Positions 35,001 to 44,200 of a stretch of 64,000 nucleotides of DNA are shown in pieces. The stretch is from NCBI GenBank assembly GCA_964635375.1, contig CAZWOU010000003.1, positions 1 to 64,000 of the forward strand. The letters are read 5' to 3'. Below the pieces are notes generated by a model. It saw only the letters and a list, made by a program, of their open reading frames with translations, was not told the origin of the DNA and searched no databases. The translations under genes were made by a program, and so were the position numbers. Source of the stretch: CAZMNY01 sp964635375 (lineage in GTDB: Bacteria > Planctomycetota > Planctomycetia > Pirellulales > Pirellulaceae). Numbering within the stretch: the stretch's first letter is position 1; each line of letters begins with the position of its first letter.

Positions 35001-35518
35001 TGCCCATCCGGAGTAATCGCGGTTGCATAGATGGGATTTACGCCAGCGGGCAGCGGCTGCCATTTGATCGGACCAATACCGGTTCCCGAGCCGCCTTTCG
35101 CACCTTGATCGATCCACAGTTGGAACAGTCCCAGTTCCTCTGGCGTCATGTTTTTCGCCGCGACGTCATTATCCTCTGGGGGCATGACCGGCTCTACTTG
35201 ATGCGCCGACATTTTGATCACCAGGCTTTCGAGCCCTTTTCCGGCGACCAACCCAGCTCCCTCCGCCCCACCTTTGGCGATCCCTGCGGGCGTTTCCATC
35301 ACCAGGTCGCCTTCCGCCTCGGTGGCATTGTGGCACGACAAACACTTGCTGCGAAGGATGGGCAGAATCTGCTTGCCGAAGTCGACCGGTTCGCTCTGCT
35401 TGACCGCCGCAATCTTGATCTCATCCGCGACGGCGGCGCCGGTGCAGATTGAGGCGATGACAAGTGAAGCGGCCAAGGCCGAAATCGATCGGTGGGCAAA
35501 AAACTGTGTCGCTAACAT
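32075..35518 (-). CDS. Exported cytochrome-c-like plus WD40 protein with a long Ala/Lys-rich coiled coil inserted
   Basis: The protein has 1147 residues from the ATG at 35516-35518, chosen for its GAGGTG ribosome site; upstream starts exist. A signal peptide ends near AAVADE. A planctomycete cytochrome-c-like (PSCyt1-type) domain has one heme motif CLSCH and a distal methionine-rich loop (VMPPEDN). A WD40 block follows at about residues 150-470. Then comes about 350 residues almost entirely of Ala, Lys, Thr, Asp and Glu, a predicted long helix or coiled coil. A second WD40 block closes the protein (VRIWSDAGQ, VKVFNVNDG, VKIWDFRTG). It is the last gene of a three-gene set with the PPC and DUF1549/DUF1553 genes. 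Function is unknown; the heme motif suggests redox or attachment chemistry in the envelope. Confidence 0.85.
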   Translation of the reverse strand: MLATQFFAHRSISALAASLVIASICTGAAVADEIKIAAVKQSEPVDFGKQILPILRSKCLSCHNATEAEGDLVMETPAGIAKGGAEGAGLVAGKGLESLVIKMSAHQVEPVMPPEDNDVAAKNMTPEELGLFQLWIDQGAKGGSGTGIGPIKWQPLPAGVNPIYATAITPDGQYAAAGRANQVFIFHVPSKREIGRLTDPQLAKQLQQDSGVSHLDLIQSLAFSPSGELLASGGYRTAKLWRRPTNVKLAEMKGVAAPVSALAVSADAAWIAVGEESGVIRVYAVSKNEPAKSFQGHGGAVTGLAFSADGTRLVSSSKDKTARVWSLADGKEQKKLETPAEAKSAAWVDDAHVAIGGADKIIRIVAIADGKSARELKGHTQSVDSLVSFGDQQLLSGGPDGNLKHWNAKDGKLVRTMNHAGPLSSIAVNPDATRFASCSTNKTAKIWDASNGRQLFELKGDHQLAASEADVTRALALAKTRVDLANADLKAAQARKKAEEDNKTKADEAAKKAVEDHKKKVEAAKKPVADKAVADKKLVETTAVAKTADETKKAKDSVVESHKNELKSEQAKQTATVAAVTKSAAALKVAQTASGTATAAATKSTQAVATAQKAVDADTASSVKTQAAAKTALASSDQAAKAAAAKADDKGLAATAKTAKDASDKAAVAAKAAADKLNKSKTALTAAQTAKKAADANAAKAKTVETTALAEKTKTDVAKTATDKLVAAVQAKLTASTAEQKTATTALTAATAAQKAADAEVKKQTPIEKKASDELTAAERALAAAKRSATRAIQSVKKATDDIPPIEAIIKTRTGLHKTAEGVLAAAKKLNVDSQKPVQTVAFSDDGATLATSGDDQRVHLWDAATGTPMGLLAGHAQAIRQVAFLKGKELVSAGGTAVVRWNAQPAWVLERVIGDVADDSKLQDRVTALAFSHDGKVLATGSGEPSRSGEVKLWNTSDGALLRALKEPHTDTVLGLEFAREDDFIATCAADRFVKVFNVNDGSFVRSFEGHTHHVLGVSWSADSRTLASAGADKVVKIWDFRTGDQKRTITGFGKEVTSIQFVADGNNIIASCGDARVHVKRADNGGNVRTLAGASDFMYAADATADGKIFIAGGQDSVVRIWSDAGQIVATFEPPKTEEPKKDGE

Positions 35519-35611
35519 TCTGCACCTCATGGGGTCTTGCGAGGCCGTGATTGATGTCGAGTAATGTGGGAGCCATGACGGCTCTGTTTGAACTCTGTTC
35601 CTCAAGCAACG

Positions 35612-38365
35612 CTATTTTGGTTCAATGCGGACCACGACGGTCTGCACAGTTTCGACTGCGACCTTGTTGAAAGTCGCAGTCGCTTTGATGGTGATCGTAT
35701 GGTCGCCAGGTTTGGCGTCGGCGCCGGCGGTAACTTCAATCGCCGCAGTTTTCGCGTCCTTGGCAACCGCGACTTTGGCGACGGAAAGTCCTTTGGCGGC
35801 GGCTGGCGCGGCGAGCGCGATGTTCATTGCCTCGGCGAACCCGTAGTTTCGCTCAAGGGCAACTTGGAACGTCGCTTTGGCGCCTTGCTTCACTGATTTG
35901 GGCGCTGTGACCTTCATCTCGATCGGCGAGGCAACGACCTCCAAAACGACGGGACTCGAAACCACGGTGATGTTCGCGTCCTTAGCGGCGTTGGCCTTTT
36001 TGATCGCGGCGAGTTGCTTGTCGACCGCCGCCTTGGCCGCGACAGCTCTCTTTTGAACGGCCAGCGCCTCGGCAAGCGCCTTCGCCGCAGCGGCTTCTCC
36101 GGGCGTCTTCTTCGCCGATTCGCGTGCAGCCGTCTTCTTTTTCACGTCCTCGGCAAGGGCAGCCACTGCGGCGACCACTTCTTTTTGCGCCGTCTCCGCC
36201 CGAGCGACAGCGTCGGGGTTGCGGACGTGCTTTACTTTGATATCACCGCGTAGATGGAAAGAGTAAATCCCAGGTCGGGCCTTCGCATTGGCGATGGTCC
36301 ATTCCACTTTGCCTGCAGAATCGGCGCCCTTGATCGTCACATCGGCGGGCTTAAGTTCAGCGGGCAGATCGGCGGCGACAAATTTAACGTCGCCCGCATA
36401 TCCTCGGCGCGAAAGTTTCAGCGGGATGGAGACTTTGCCCCCCTTGGATGTAATGATGCGAGTGTCAGCGCCAAGGCTGGCCCCAAGTTGGTGTTTTTCC
36501 GAAATGACCGACAACAACAGATCCTGTGTCGCACGGTGCTCCGAACGCGTTTGAGTCTTGTTGGCCGTACCCCAGACGATAGAGGCCGGCCGAGCCGTTC
36601 GCTCCGCTGGCTTCTCGCCGATTGTCGCCTTGCCCACGATGTGAATCTCACTCGTCGCCGCCTTGGCTGACTCGGCCGCCTCGAGAACGAGCCACGCGGT
36701 GGCGGCTCCGGCCCGCAGGACGGCCTCTCGGCAGGTGACGCCGTCGGGCAGTCCCGTCACCGTCAAGTCGACCTGGCCGGCGAAGCCATCGATCCTGACG
36801 ACATCGACTCGCAGCAGGCAGGAACCGCCCTGCCGTATGACGGGCGCATGCGAGACAACTTGGTTTGCGTTGGCAACCTTGATTTGCTGAGGCAGCGCGT
36901 AGAGCCGAAAATCGGGCGTTGGTTCACGGATGACCAGCCGGTAAGCCGCTCGCGGGTCGTCGCGCGAGGCCCCAAATTGGTCCCGTACACGCAAGCGATA
37001 TGTTGCGGTCTCCGGGGCCGTAAAACGAACCGACGGGTCATCGCTGGAGGTGTCGAAGTCGCCACCGATCTTAGTCTTGCGATTGCTCGGGTCGTCGGTT
37101 TGAGAAACGTCCGCCAGGGTGACGGCGCCCTTGGCGTCCTTGACCAAGCGGTGGATCGTCATGTAGGGGTCCGTGGCCCAACCGAGCCGCTGAGAAACCA
37201 CCTCAATCCAAAACACCTGCCCTTTGGCGGCATTGAACTCAATCCAGTCATCATCTCGGCGGGGGTAGAATTGCCCGTGCACCTCGCAGGGCGCCTGCAC
37301 CTTCTGGGCCGCTTCGTGACTGTCGTTTGGCTCCGATTCCACCAGAACTCGTGGAGTGCTGGCGAAGCCGATTCGAACCGGTTCGACGCCAAAGGGCGCT
37401 GCCGCAAAGCCGTCCAAGCTGGCGCCGGAAGTTGAAACATACGCCTCCGCGCCAACACTGTTGACGCCGTTCGCGGGCGCTTCCAAATTCACGACTGCTT
37501 TCTCAAGCACGTCTCCGTCGATCTTCACGCCCGTGTCCACTCCGCCCGGCAAGTTGCGGCCATAGACGGTGTAGGGCGTCTTGGATCCCGCCACCGCCGC
37601 AAGCGGCATTGTGAAGTCGACATGGGCCTGCGTGTGGATCTTCAAGCGGTAGAAATACTCACTTCCGCCGCGATAGAGGAAATCGAATAAGGCAACGCTG
37701 TACTCACCGGCCTGCGCCGCCCGGTAATCGATCACGGGATCGCCGCCAAGGCTTCTCCGACTGCGTGCGACTTCGTGCTGATCGGCATCGTACAGAACCA
37801 AGACGCCGTCAAGGCGCGAATCGATGCGGACGGCTCGACAGTCAATCAAGACTCGTTGGTTCGCTTCCAAGGCGAATTTGAAATAGTCTCGTGACGCGGC
37901 GTCAATTCGACCATTTGTCAGCGTATTCAACTCCGTCGCCCTGGCCTTCTCCGCCGACTTGTTGGCGCCGTCGTCGAGCAACTCAGTGAGCGATCCCACC
38001 TTGAAGACGCGGGGACTGGAAGCGCCGAAGCGACCGATGACTCGAGCTTCATAACGGCCCGGCGGAACACTCTTCGCGAGCGAAACTTCGAATTGATTGT
38101 ACGGCTTGGCTGCCGTCTTCTGAAACTCGGGCGCCGTGGTCGGCTTGAGCTTGGCGGTGATTCCTGAGTGACTGAACCGCAGGGCGGCCCCATCATCAAG
38201 ATTGGCGCCCGCCGCGGTGACTGTGACGGTCGTACCCTGCTGGCCGCCAGCGGGGTAGATCGTCGTCAACTGGCCGACCGGTAGTTGGGCGTGCAGCAAA
38301 CCCCCAGTCAGGTTCAGCAAGAGAAAAGTAAGGCACGTGCAAGAAGCAACCAGCGTTTGCCGCAT
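35612..38365 (-). CDS. Secreted protein with pre-peptidase C-terminal (PPC) domains and Ig-like regions
   Basis: The 917-residue protein starts at the ATG at 38363-38365 after GAGGGA. A signal peptide covers about residues 1-26. An IPT/TIG-like Ig segment follows (YPAGGQQGTTVTVTAAGANL). At least two PPC modules are seen (RDYFKFALEANQRVLIDC, and EPNDSHEAAQKVQAPCEV with DDDWIEFNAAKGQVFWIEV). Later parts are beta-rich with a Lys/Ala helical insert near residues 740-800 and a final Ig-like domain. PPC modules are usually found at the ends of secreted proteases, but no protease domain is here. It lies between the other two genes of the set, with gaps of 230 and 93 bases. Confidence 0.83.
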   Translation of the reverse strand: MRQTLVASCTCLTFLLLNLTGGLLHAQLPVGQLTTIYPAGGQQGTTVTVTAAGANLDDGAALRFSHSGITAKLKPTTAPEFQKTAAKPYNQFEVSLAKSVPPGRYEARVIGRFGASSPRVFKVGSLTELLDDGANKSAEKARATELNTLTNGRIDAASRDYFKFALEANQRVLIDCRAVRIDSRLDGVLVLYDADQHEVARSRRSLGGDPVIDYRAAQAGEYSVALFDFLYRGGSEYFYRLKIHTQAHVDFTMPLAAVAGSKTPYTVYGRNLPGGVDTGVKIDGDVLEKAVVNLEAPANGVNSVGAEAYVSTSGASLDGFAAAPFGVEPVRIGFASTPRVLVESEPNDSHEAAQKVQAPCEVHGQFYPRRDDDWIEFNAAKGQVFWIEVVSQRLGWATDPYMTIHRLVKDAKGAVTLADVSQTDDPSNRKTKIGGDFDTSSDDPSVRFTAPETATYRLRVRDQFGASRDDPRAAYRLVIREPTPDFRLYALPQQIKVANANQVVSHAPVIRQGGSCLLRVDVVRIDGFAGQVDLTVTGLPDGVTCREAVLRAGAATAWLVLEAAESAKAATSEIHIVGKATIGEKPAERTARPASIVWGTANKTQTRSEHRATQDLLLSVISEKHQLGASLGADTRIITSKGGKVSIPLKLSRRGYAGDVKFVAADLPAELKPADVTIKGADSAGKVEWTIANAKARPGIYSFHLRGDIKVKHVRNPDAVARAETAQKEVVAAVAALAEDVKKKTAARESAKKTPGEAAAAKALAEALAVQKRAVAAKAAVDKQLAAIKKANAAKDANITVVSSPVVLEVVASPIEMKVTAPKSVKQGAKATFQVALERNYGFAEAMNIALAAPAAAKGLSVAKVAVAKDAKTAAIEVTAGADAKPGDHTITIKATATFNKVAVETVQTVVVRIEPK

Positions 38366-38595
38366 GGGTCATTCCCTCAAAGCTCTAGGGGTTTAGGCAT
38401 CACTGCCTAGCAAGGTGGGGGAGTCGGTGAACGGTCCGGTGAAAGACCATTCTGATTGTGAACGTTAGCGTAAGCAAATCAGCGGCGAACTCGCGCGGCG
38501 TCCCGGATCGGGTTTGCTCGCGCGGTCGCAATTCGGGCCGAGTACGGTTGGACAGCTGGGGAATGCAAGGGGGGAGTGTTTGCGGCGTTGTTGGC

Positions 38596-41082
38596 CTAGT
38601 GGTTAAACAGGAATTCCTTGGTGTTAATCAACGCCCAGACAATGTCCTCGTAAGCGTGCTGGGTGTTCTTCTCATTCTTGGCGAGGTGTTTGATCGCGAT
38701 CTCCGTCTCTTCGGACAAAGGCTCGCGGGCAAACGCCAGCAGGTAGAGTTCTCGGATTTTGGCTTCCTCGCCGCGCGCCTTGTCCTTATTGAGCGTCGAA
38801 GCGCTACCGGCGTTGTTTGTCAACTTGCCTTGAATCTCGCTTGAGTTCAGCAGATGAAGGCTCTGGGCCAAATTGGCCTCTGATGAACGCTCGCACTCGC
38901 AAGCACTGCTCGATTCGGGGCGACCAAAGACGGTCAGGAAGTACGAACTAAAGCCGTTGTCCGGAAGCTGAGTAGCGCGGGTGCCGACTGGCAGTCCGCT
39001 GAACTTCGATTGCGTTCCAGTCAGTTGATCAATGGCGTCGAGCAACACTTCCGCATTGAGCCGCTTGGGGTAGTAGCGAGAGAAATTCTGCTTGTCGTTC
39101 TGATTCCAAGCGTTCGGCTCCGAACTCAACTGGTAGACGTTGGAGTTGCAGATCGTCCTCATCAGATGGCGAAGGTCGAACTTGTGCTTGATGAAGTCTT
39201 TTGCGAGCGCGTCTAGCAGTTCTGGGTTTGTCGCCGGGTTCGTGACTCGCATGTCATCTTCGGGGTCGACCAAGCCGCGACCGAAGAAGTGTTTCCAATA
39301 GCGGTTGACGAGGGCCCGCGCGAAGAAGGTGTTGTCAGGGTCGGACAACCAATCGGCCAAGCGGTGGCGGGGATCGTCATCAGGCCCGATTTCCAAGGAC
39401 TTCGAGCCAAGCCCCGTGGGCTTCACGACGGACTTATTCTTGGGATTCGTCGCTTGGGCGATCCCGCGGCGATGGTAGATTCGATCGAGACCAGGCAGAT
39501 CGCCTTTCTTGCGACCAACTTGAGAGAAGAAAGCGGCGAAGCCGAAGTAGTCTTGCTGGCTCCAAACCTCGAACGGGTGATGGTGGCAGCGCGCGCATTG
39601 AATCCGCAGCCCCAAGAACAACTGGGCCGTGTCCTCGACTTGGGCCGACTGATCCTTTACCTCTCGGTACCACGCGACTGCCGGATTCGTGTCGGCCTGG
39701 CCACTCGCGGTGATGATCTCGCGAACGAACTGATCGTACGGTTTGTTTGTGTAGAAACTCTGGCGAATCCAATCGTAAAACGCATAAGTCGCGTTGCGAT
39801 CCTCGTTCTTGCTGCGCTTGTTTCTCAGAATGGCCGACCATTTGTTCGCGAAATACTCAGCATGGTCCGTGCTGGTCAACATGTCCTCAACCCACTTCGC
39901 CCGTTTGTCGGGGGCGCTGTTGGTAAGGAACGCCTCGGCCTCGTCCCGAGTTGGCAGACGGCCAGCCAAGTCGATCGTTACACGACGCTGAAAGACCGAG
40001 TCGCTGGAGAGCTTCGAAGCGGGCAAACCGAGAGCCACTAACTTCTTGAACACGAGTTGATCGACGTAGTTCTTCTCGGCAGGTAGGTTCTCAACGGCGA
40101 TCCCTAGCGGAACCGTTCCGCGAAACACGCCAACGTGCCCTTGGTAGCGAGCCATCACAGCGACACTCCCGGTCAGCTTGGCCGTGGAGAACATCCCAGT
40201 CTCGCTTATCTCGCCCATCTCGGTGTCGTTTGAGTCATAGCGAGTCATCCGCGTCACGTCCTCGGTGTGACCGTCGCTGAACGTGGCCACCACGACCAAC
40301 TGTTGCTGCGAGTTGCGGCCCATTAGCCGCTCCTTCGGTGAGATGGCGATTCCCACTACCGTCGGATCGTCCTCCTGGGCGTAGGGCACGCCTTGCTCTA
40401 ACCATCGCCGCATCACGTTGAAGGCTGGCGAATCGATCTCTATTCGCTGGCCTCCACTGTGAGGCACCTCGCCTGTCGATTTCACCAGCAGAAGACTCTG
40501 CAATGGCGCGGCTGGAAACAGTCGGCGACCACGGGCTTCCTTGACCAAGTACTCATAGTCTTCCGTCGGTTCAAAACCGAGCAAGGACAAAGCGAATCCG
40601 TTTTGTCCGCCAGACTTGCCGTGACAACTCCCACTATTGCAACCATGTTTGGTGAACACGGGGGCAACTTGATTGGGGAAGCTGATGGGCGTGTCTTCCT
40701 TGATGTTCGCCACTTCAACCTGAATAGAGGCCTGCAAGCCATCTGGTCCCGTCGCCCGGACGACAGCCTCGCCCTCCACGACGCCGACGATGTATCCAGT
40801 ATCATCGATCGCGAGAACATTTGCCGGTTCGAGCGAAAACGACACAGCGCGCGTTAGATCGCGGATCTGCCCCGAACTATAATGGCCGTTGACAATCAGT
40901 TGTTGACCGTTGTCACGGCCAGAAACCACGACGCGTTCGACGCCCCGGCCCGTTTCGATTTCTAATCGAACCAGTTTACCTGGCTCACTCAGGCCTGGCG
41001 GCTCAGAATCTGCGGCAGGGAGTAGGACTGCTGGAAGAGTTGCAGCCAGCAAGACAGCAGCTGCGGTATGGAAGCGGCGCAT
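38596..41082 (-). CDS. Exported DUF1549/DUF1553 protein with cytochrome-like and Ig-like domains
   Basis: The 828-residue protein has a signal peptide (about residues 1-25) and a Big2/Ig-like domain at about 45-130. A cysteine-rich PSCyt1-like segment follows (GCNSGSCHGKSGGQNGF), spaced C-x4-C-H. The DUF1549 domain (YVDQLVFKKLVALGLP, RRVTIDLAGRLPTRDEAEAFL) includes a canonical CxxCH heme motif in QCARCHHHPFEVW. The DUF1553 domain follows (ARALVNRYWKHFFGRGLVDP, LRHLMRTICNSNVYQLSSEPN). These domains are almost confined to Planctomycetota and allies. Their chemistry is not established, though a multi-heme or sulfatase-linked envelope role has been proposed. It is the first gene of the three-gene set. 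Confidence 0.9.
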   Translation of the reverse strand: MRRFHTAAAVLLAATLPAVLLPAADSEPPGLSEPGKLVRLEIETGRGVERVVVSGRDNGQQLIVNGHYSSGQIRDLTRAVSFSLEPANVLAIDDTGYIVGVVEGEAVVRATGPDGLQASIQVEVANIKEDTPISFPNQVAPVFTKHGCNSGSCHGKSGGQNGFALSLLGFEPTEDYEYLVKEARGRRLFPAAPLQSLLLVKSTGEVPHSGGQRIEIDSPAFNVMRRWLEQGVPYAQEDDPTVVGIAISPKERLMGRNSQQQLVVVATFSDGHTEDVTRMTRYDSNDTEMGEISETGMFSTAKLTGSVAVMARYQGHVGVFRGTVPLGIAVENLPAEKNYVDQLVFKKLVALGLPASKLSSDSVFQRRVTIDLAGRLPTRDEAEAFLTNSAPDKRAKWVEDMLTSTDHAEYFANKWSAILRNKRSKNEDRNATYAFYDWIRQSFYTNKPYDQFVREIITASGQADTNPAVAWYREVKDQSAQVEDTAQLFLGLRIQCARCHHHPFEVWSQQDYFGFAAFFSQVGRKKGDLPGLDRIYHRRGIAQATNPKNKSVVKPTGLGSKSLEIGPDDDPRHRLADWLSDPDNTFFARALVNRYWKHFFGRGLVDPEDDMRVTNPATNPELLDALAKDFIKHKFDLRHLMRTICNSNVYQLSSEPNAWNQNDKQNFSRYYPKRLNAEVLLDAIDQLTGTQSKFSGLPVGTRATQLPDNGFSSYFLTVFGRPESSSACECERSSEANLAQSLHLLNSSEIQGKLTNNAGSASTLNKDKARGEEAKIRELYLLAFAREPLSEETEIAIKHLAKNEKNTQHAYEDIVWALINTKEFLFNH

Positions 41083-41276
41083 CGGTCATCCTTTCATGGG
41101 ATTCGTCGTTCCGTCACCAGTCCGTTTGGCAACGCCCGTTTACGACTCATTTGCCGGCGATTATGGTCTGATACAGCATGAAATGCAAATTTTAGGTTGG
41201 CCGGCAACGCCGCCGACGGGCTTCTGTACGGAAAACAAGTCCCCTTTAACCCAAAAAACAACCGAATAAGGTCGCC

Positions 41277-44200
41277 ATGAACCACCCATGCCGCGATGCC
41301 ATCATTGCTTGCAGCCTCGCGATCGCCGGTCTGGTTTCGCCCGTGAAAGGCGCCGATTGGCCCACCTGGCGAGCCGACTCGGCGCGTTCCGGATACACGC
41401 CCCACTCGCCAAGCCTCCCCTTATCCAAGGCCTGGGTCCGCGAATTCGCTCCGCCCGCGCCAGCTTGGCCAGCGGAGCAAGGCAAGATTCAGTTCGATGC
41501 GTCGTACGAGCCAGTCATTGCGGATGGTCGCTTGTTTGTGCCCTCAATGGTAACCGGCGAGATCTCGGCTTATGAACTAGCCACGGGAAAGCGGATTTGG
41601 ATTCAGTATTGCGACGCTGCCGTTCGTTTTGCGCCACTGGTTTGGAAGAACTTGGTCATCGTGGCGTCGGACGACGGCTCGCTCCACGCGTTCAACACGT
41701 CGACGGGAGAGCGTGTCTGGCGATTCCAGGGCGCTCCGCAAGACCGTTGGCAGTTGGGCAACGACCGTTTGGTTTCGATGTGGCCAGCGCGAGGCGCCCC
41801 GGTGGTGCACAACGACGTTGTCTATTTCGCCGCCGGCATTTGGCCTTTCATGGGCGTCTTTATCTACGGCGTTGATCCGGTCAATGGAGAGGAAGTCTGG
41901 GCCAACACCAACAGTGGGTCGCGATATCTCATTCAGCCTCACAACAGCCCAGCGTTTGCCGGCATCGCTCCCCAAGGCTACTTGGCCGCCAACGATAAAG
42001 ACTTGCTGGTTTCCGGAGGCCGAACTCCGCCTGCCTGTTTCGACATCACGACCGGGGCCTACCGCTACTATCGCCCCGGAGATCGCTCGCTTGGAAAATC
42101 GACCGGCGGATTCAACGTCATGTTGGGCGACGGCTGGCATTCTCACCCGGGCGGAGTGTATGGAACAATCGACGGCACGCCATGGGACAAGCTGAACATT
42201 CAGGTGGTTGGACCTCGTCAAGCCGTTGCCTTCAAAGACGGTTCGCTCCGTCTGCTCGATCCCAAGCCGAAACGAGAGACGAAGACCAGCAAAGACAAGT
42301 TGGGCAAGACCACGAAGGAAGTCATCACCGTATGGACGGCGAGGCGCGAAGCCCGCTTGAGTCAGGCCGCCACGGTGCACATCCAAACCAACCGCCTGCT
42401 TTGGGCGGAAGGGAAGCCGGGGGAGATTCTTGCCTTTGATCTCGATGCGAAAGGCGCCTCGCTCAAGCCGGTTTGGACAGCCGACGTAAAGAATTCCGTC
42501 TGGCGAATGATAGCCACAGACACTGCTTTGATCGCCGTCACGCGATCGGGCGAGCTACACTGTTTTGTGCACTCCCAGGACCAGGCATCCGGGGATCGCT
42601 TTCAATCCTGGCCCGTTTCCGACACCAGTTCAAAGTCGGCCGCCGCGCCCGATCAAAGTCCGAACTCGCCCAAGTGGCTCATAGAGATTCCGCCAGCCGA
42701 TGGCTACTCAGTCGTTCTGGGCTACGATCAGGCTGTGGTGAAGCGATTGCAAGCAGCGACCAAGGGGCGAATCATCGTCGTAGAAGGCGACGCTCGTCGC
42801 GCGTACGAAGCCCGCGAGCAGCTGGCCCATTCCGCCTCACTCGGCAAGCGGGTTGACGTGGTTCGAGCCGGATCGGACTTTGAGTTGGCGCCTTACTTTG
42901 CCGATCTCGTTGTCTGCACCGATCCCGAAATGGGCGAGAGGCTCGTTGCTGGCGAGCGGGTGCTTGGCGCCAACCTGAGCACCGTCCGTCCCTACGGCGG
43001 GGTATTGATGCTGCCTTGGAGCGACGAGCGGTTGGCGGCCCAGAAAGCCAAGATCGACCGCTTGAAGAGCCGAGGGTTCGAGTCGACAGCCAATGCCCAC
43101 GACGCCACGTTGTTGCGCCGAGTCGGTGGGCTGCCTGGCGCCGCGGGCTGGACCCACCAGAACGGGGACATCGGAAATTCAGTCATGAGCCGGGACACGA
43201 GAGTCAAAGGACCGCTCGGCGTGTTGTGGTTTGGGGGCCCGTCCCACACTGAAGTGCTTCCTCGACATGGACACGGTCCCACGCCCCAAGTGCTGGGCGG
43301 CCGACTCTACATCGAGGGTCCGCACATGTTGCGAGCGGTCGATGTTTACACGGGCCGCATTCTTTGGCAGCGAGACCTTCCTGACCTGGGACTGTTCTAC
43401 GACAACACTGGACACCATCCGGGCGCCGGGGCCATTGGCGGCAACTTCGTTACGACCGAAGACTCGGTCTATGTTGTCTACGCCGACAAGTGTTTGAGGC
43501 TCTCGGTTGAAACGGGATCGACGCTCGCCGAGTTCCGCCTGCCCAAGCGAAACGACAAACACCCGTTTTGGGGTTTCTTGGGTATTCATGGCGATTACCT
43601 GATCGCAGGCGTAGAGCCGTCCGCGCCTCTCGCAACAAGCCGATGGAAGAAGGAGGGATTGCCGCGTTACGGCGAAGGAAGCCGAGGCCTGGCGATTCTC
43701 AATCGCAAGAATGGGAAACTCATCTGGCAACGGGAAGCCAAGAACAACTTTCGCCACAACGCGATCGTGGCCGGCGGCGATTTGCTTTACTGCATCGATC
43801 AGCTGACATCACAGCGATTGGAATTAGTCAAGCGTCGAGGTCAAAAGCTGAGCAAAAAAGGCGAGTTGCTGGCGCTCGAGTTGGCGACTGGAAAACTAGT
43901 CTGGCGGACCAGCGAAAACGTGTTCGGCACTTGGCTCGGCTACTCACAAGACCAGCAGGTGTTACTTGAGGCGGGAAGTCCAAATCGGGACCGAGCTAAG
44001 GATGAAGTCTCCGCAGGCATGACCGTCTATCGAGCCCAGAGCGGCGACGTCATTTGGAGCCAGAAGAAGCTCGCTTACGGCGGGCCCTGCATGCTGCTTG
44101 GCGAGCGGATCATAACCCAGGGCGCCGCCTATGGCCTGCTGAGCGGCGAGCGGCTGACCCGACCCAATGCATTGACAGCGGGCGAAGAGGCCTGGGCGTT

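Noticed and set aside
34157..35452. Plus-strand 431-residue open frame
   Set aside because: It lies opposite the WD40 and cytochrome part of a clearly coding gene, and its Arg/His-rich translation matches no family.
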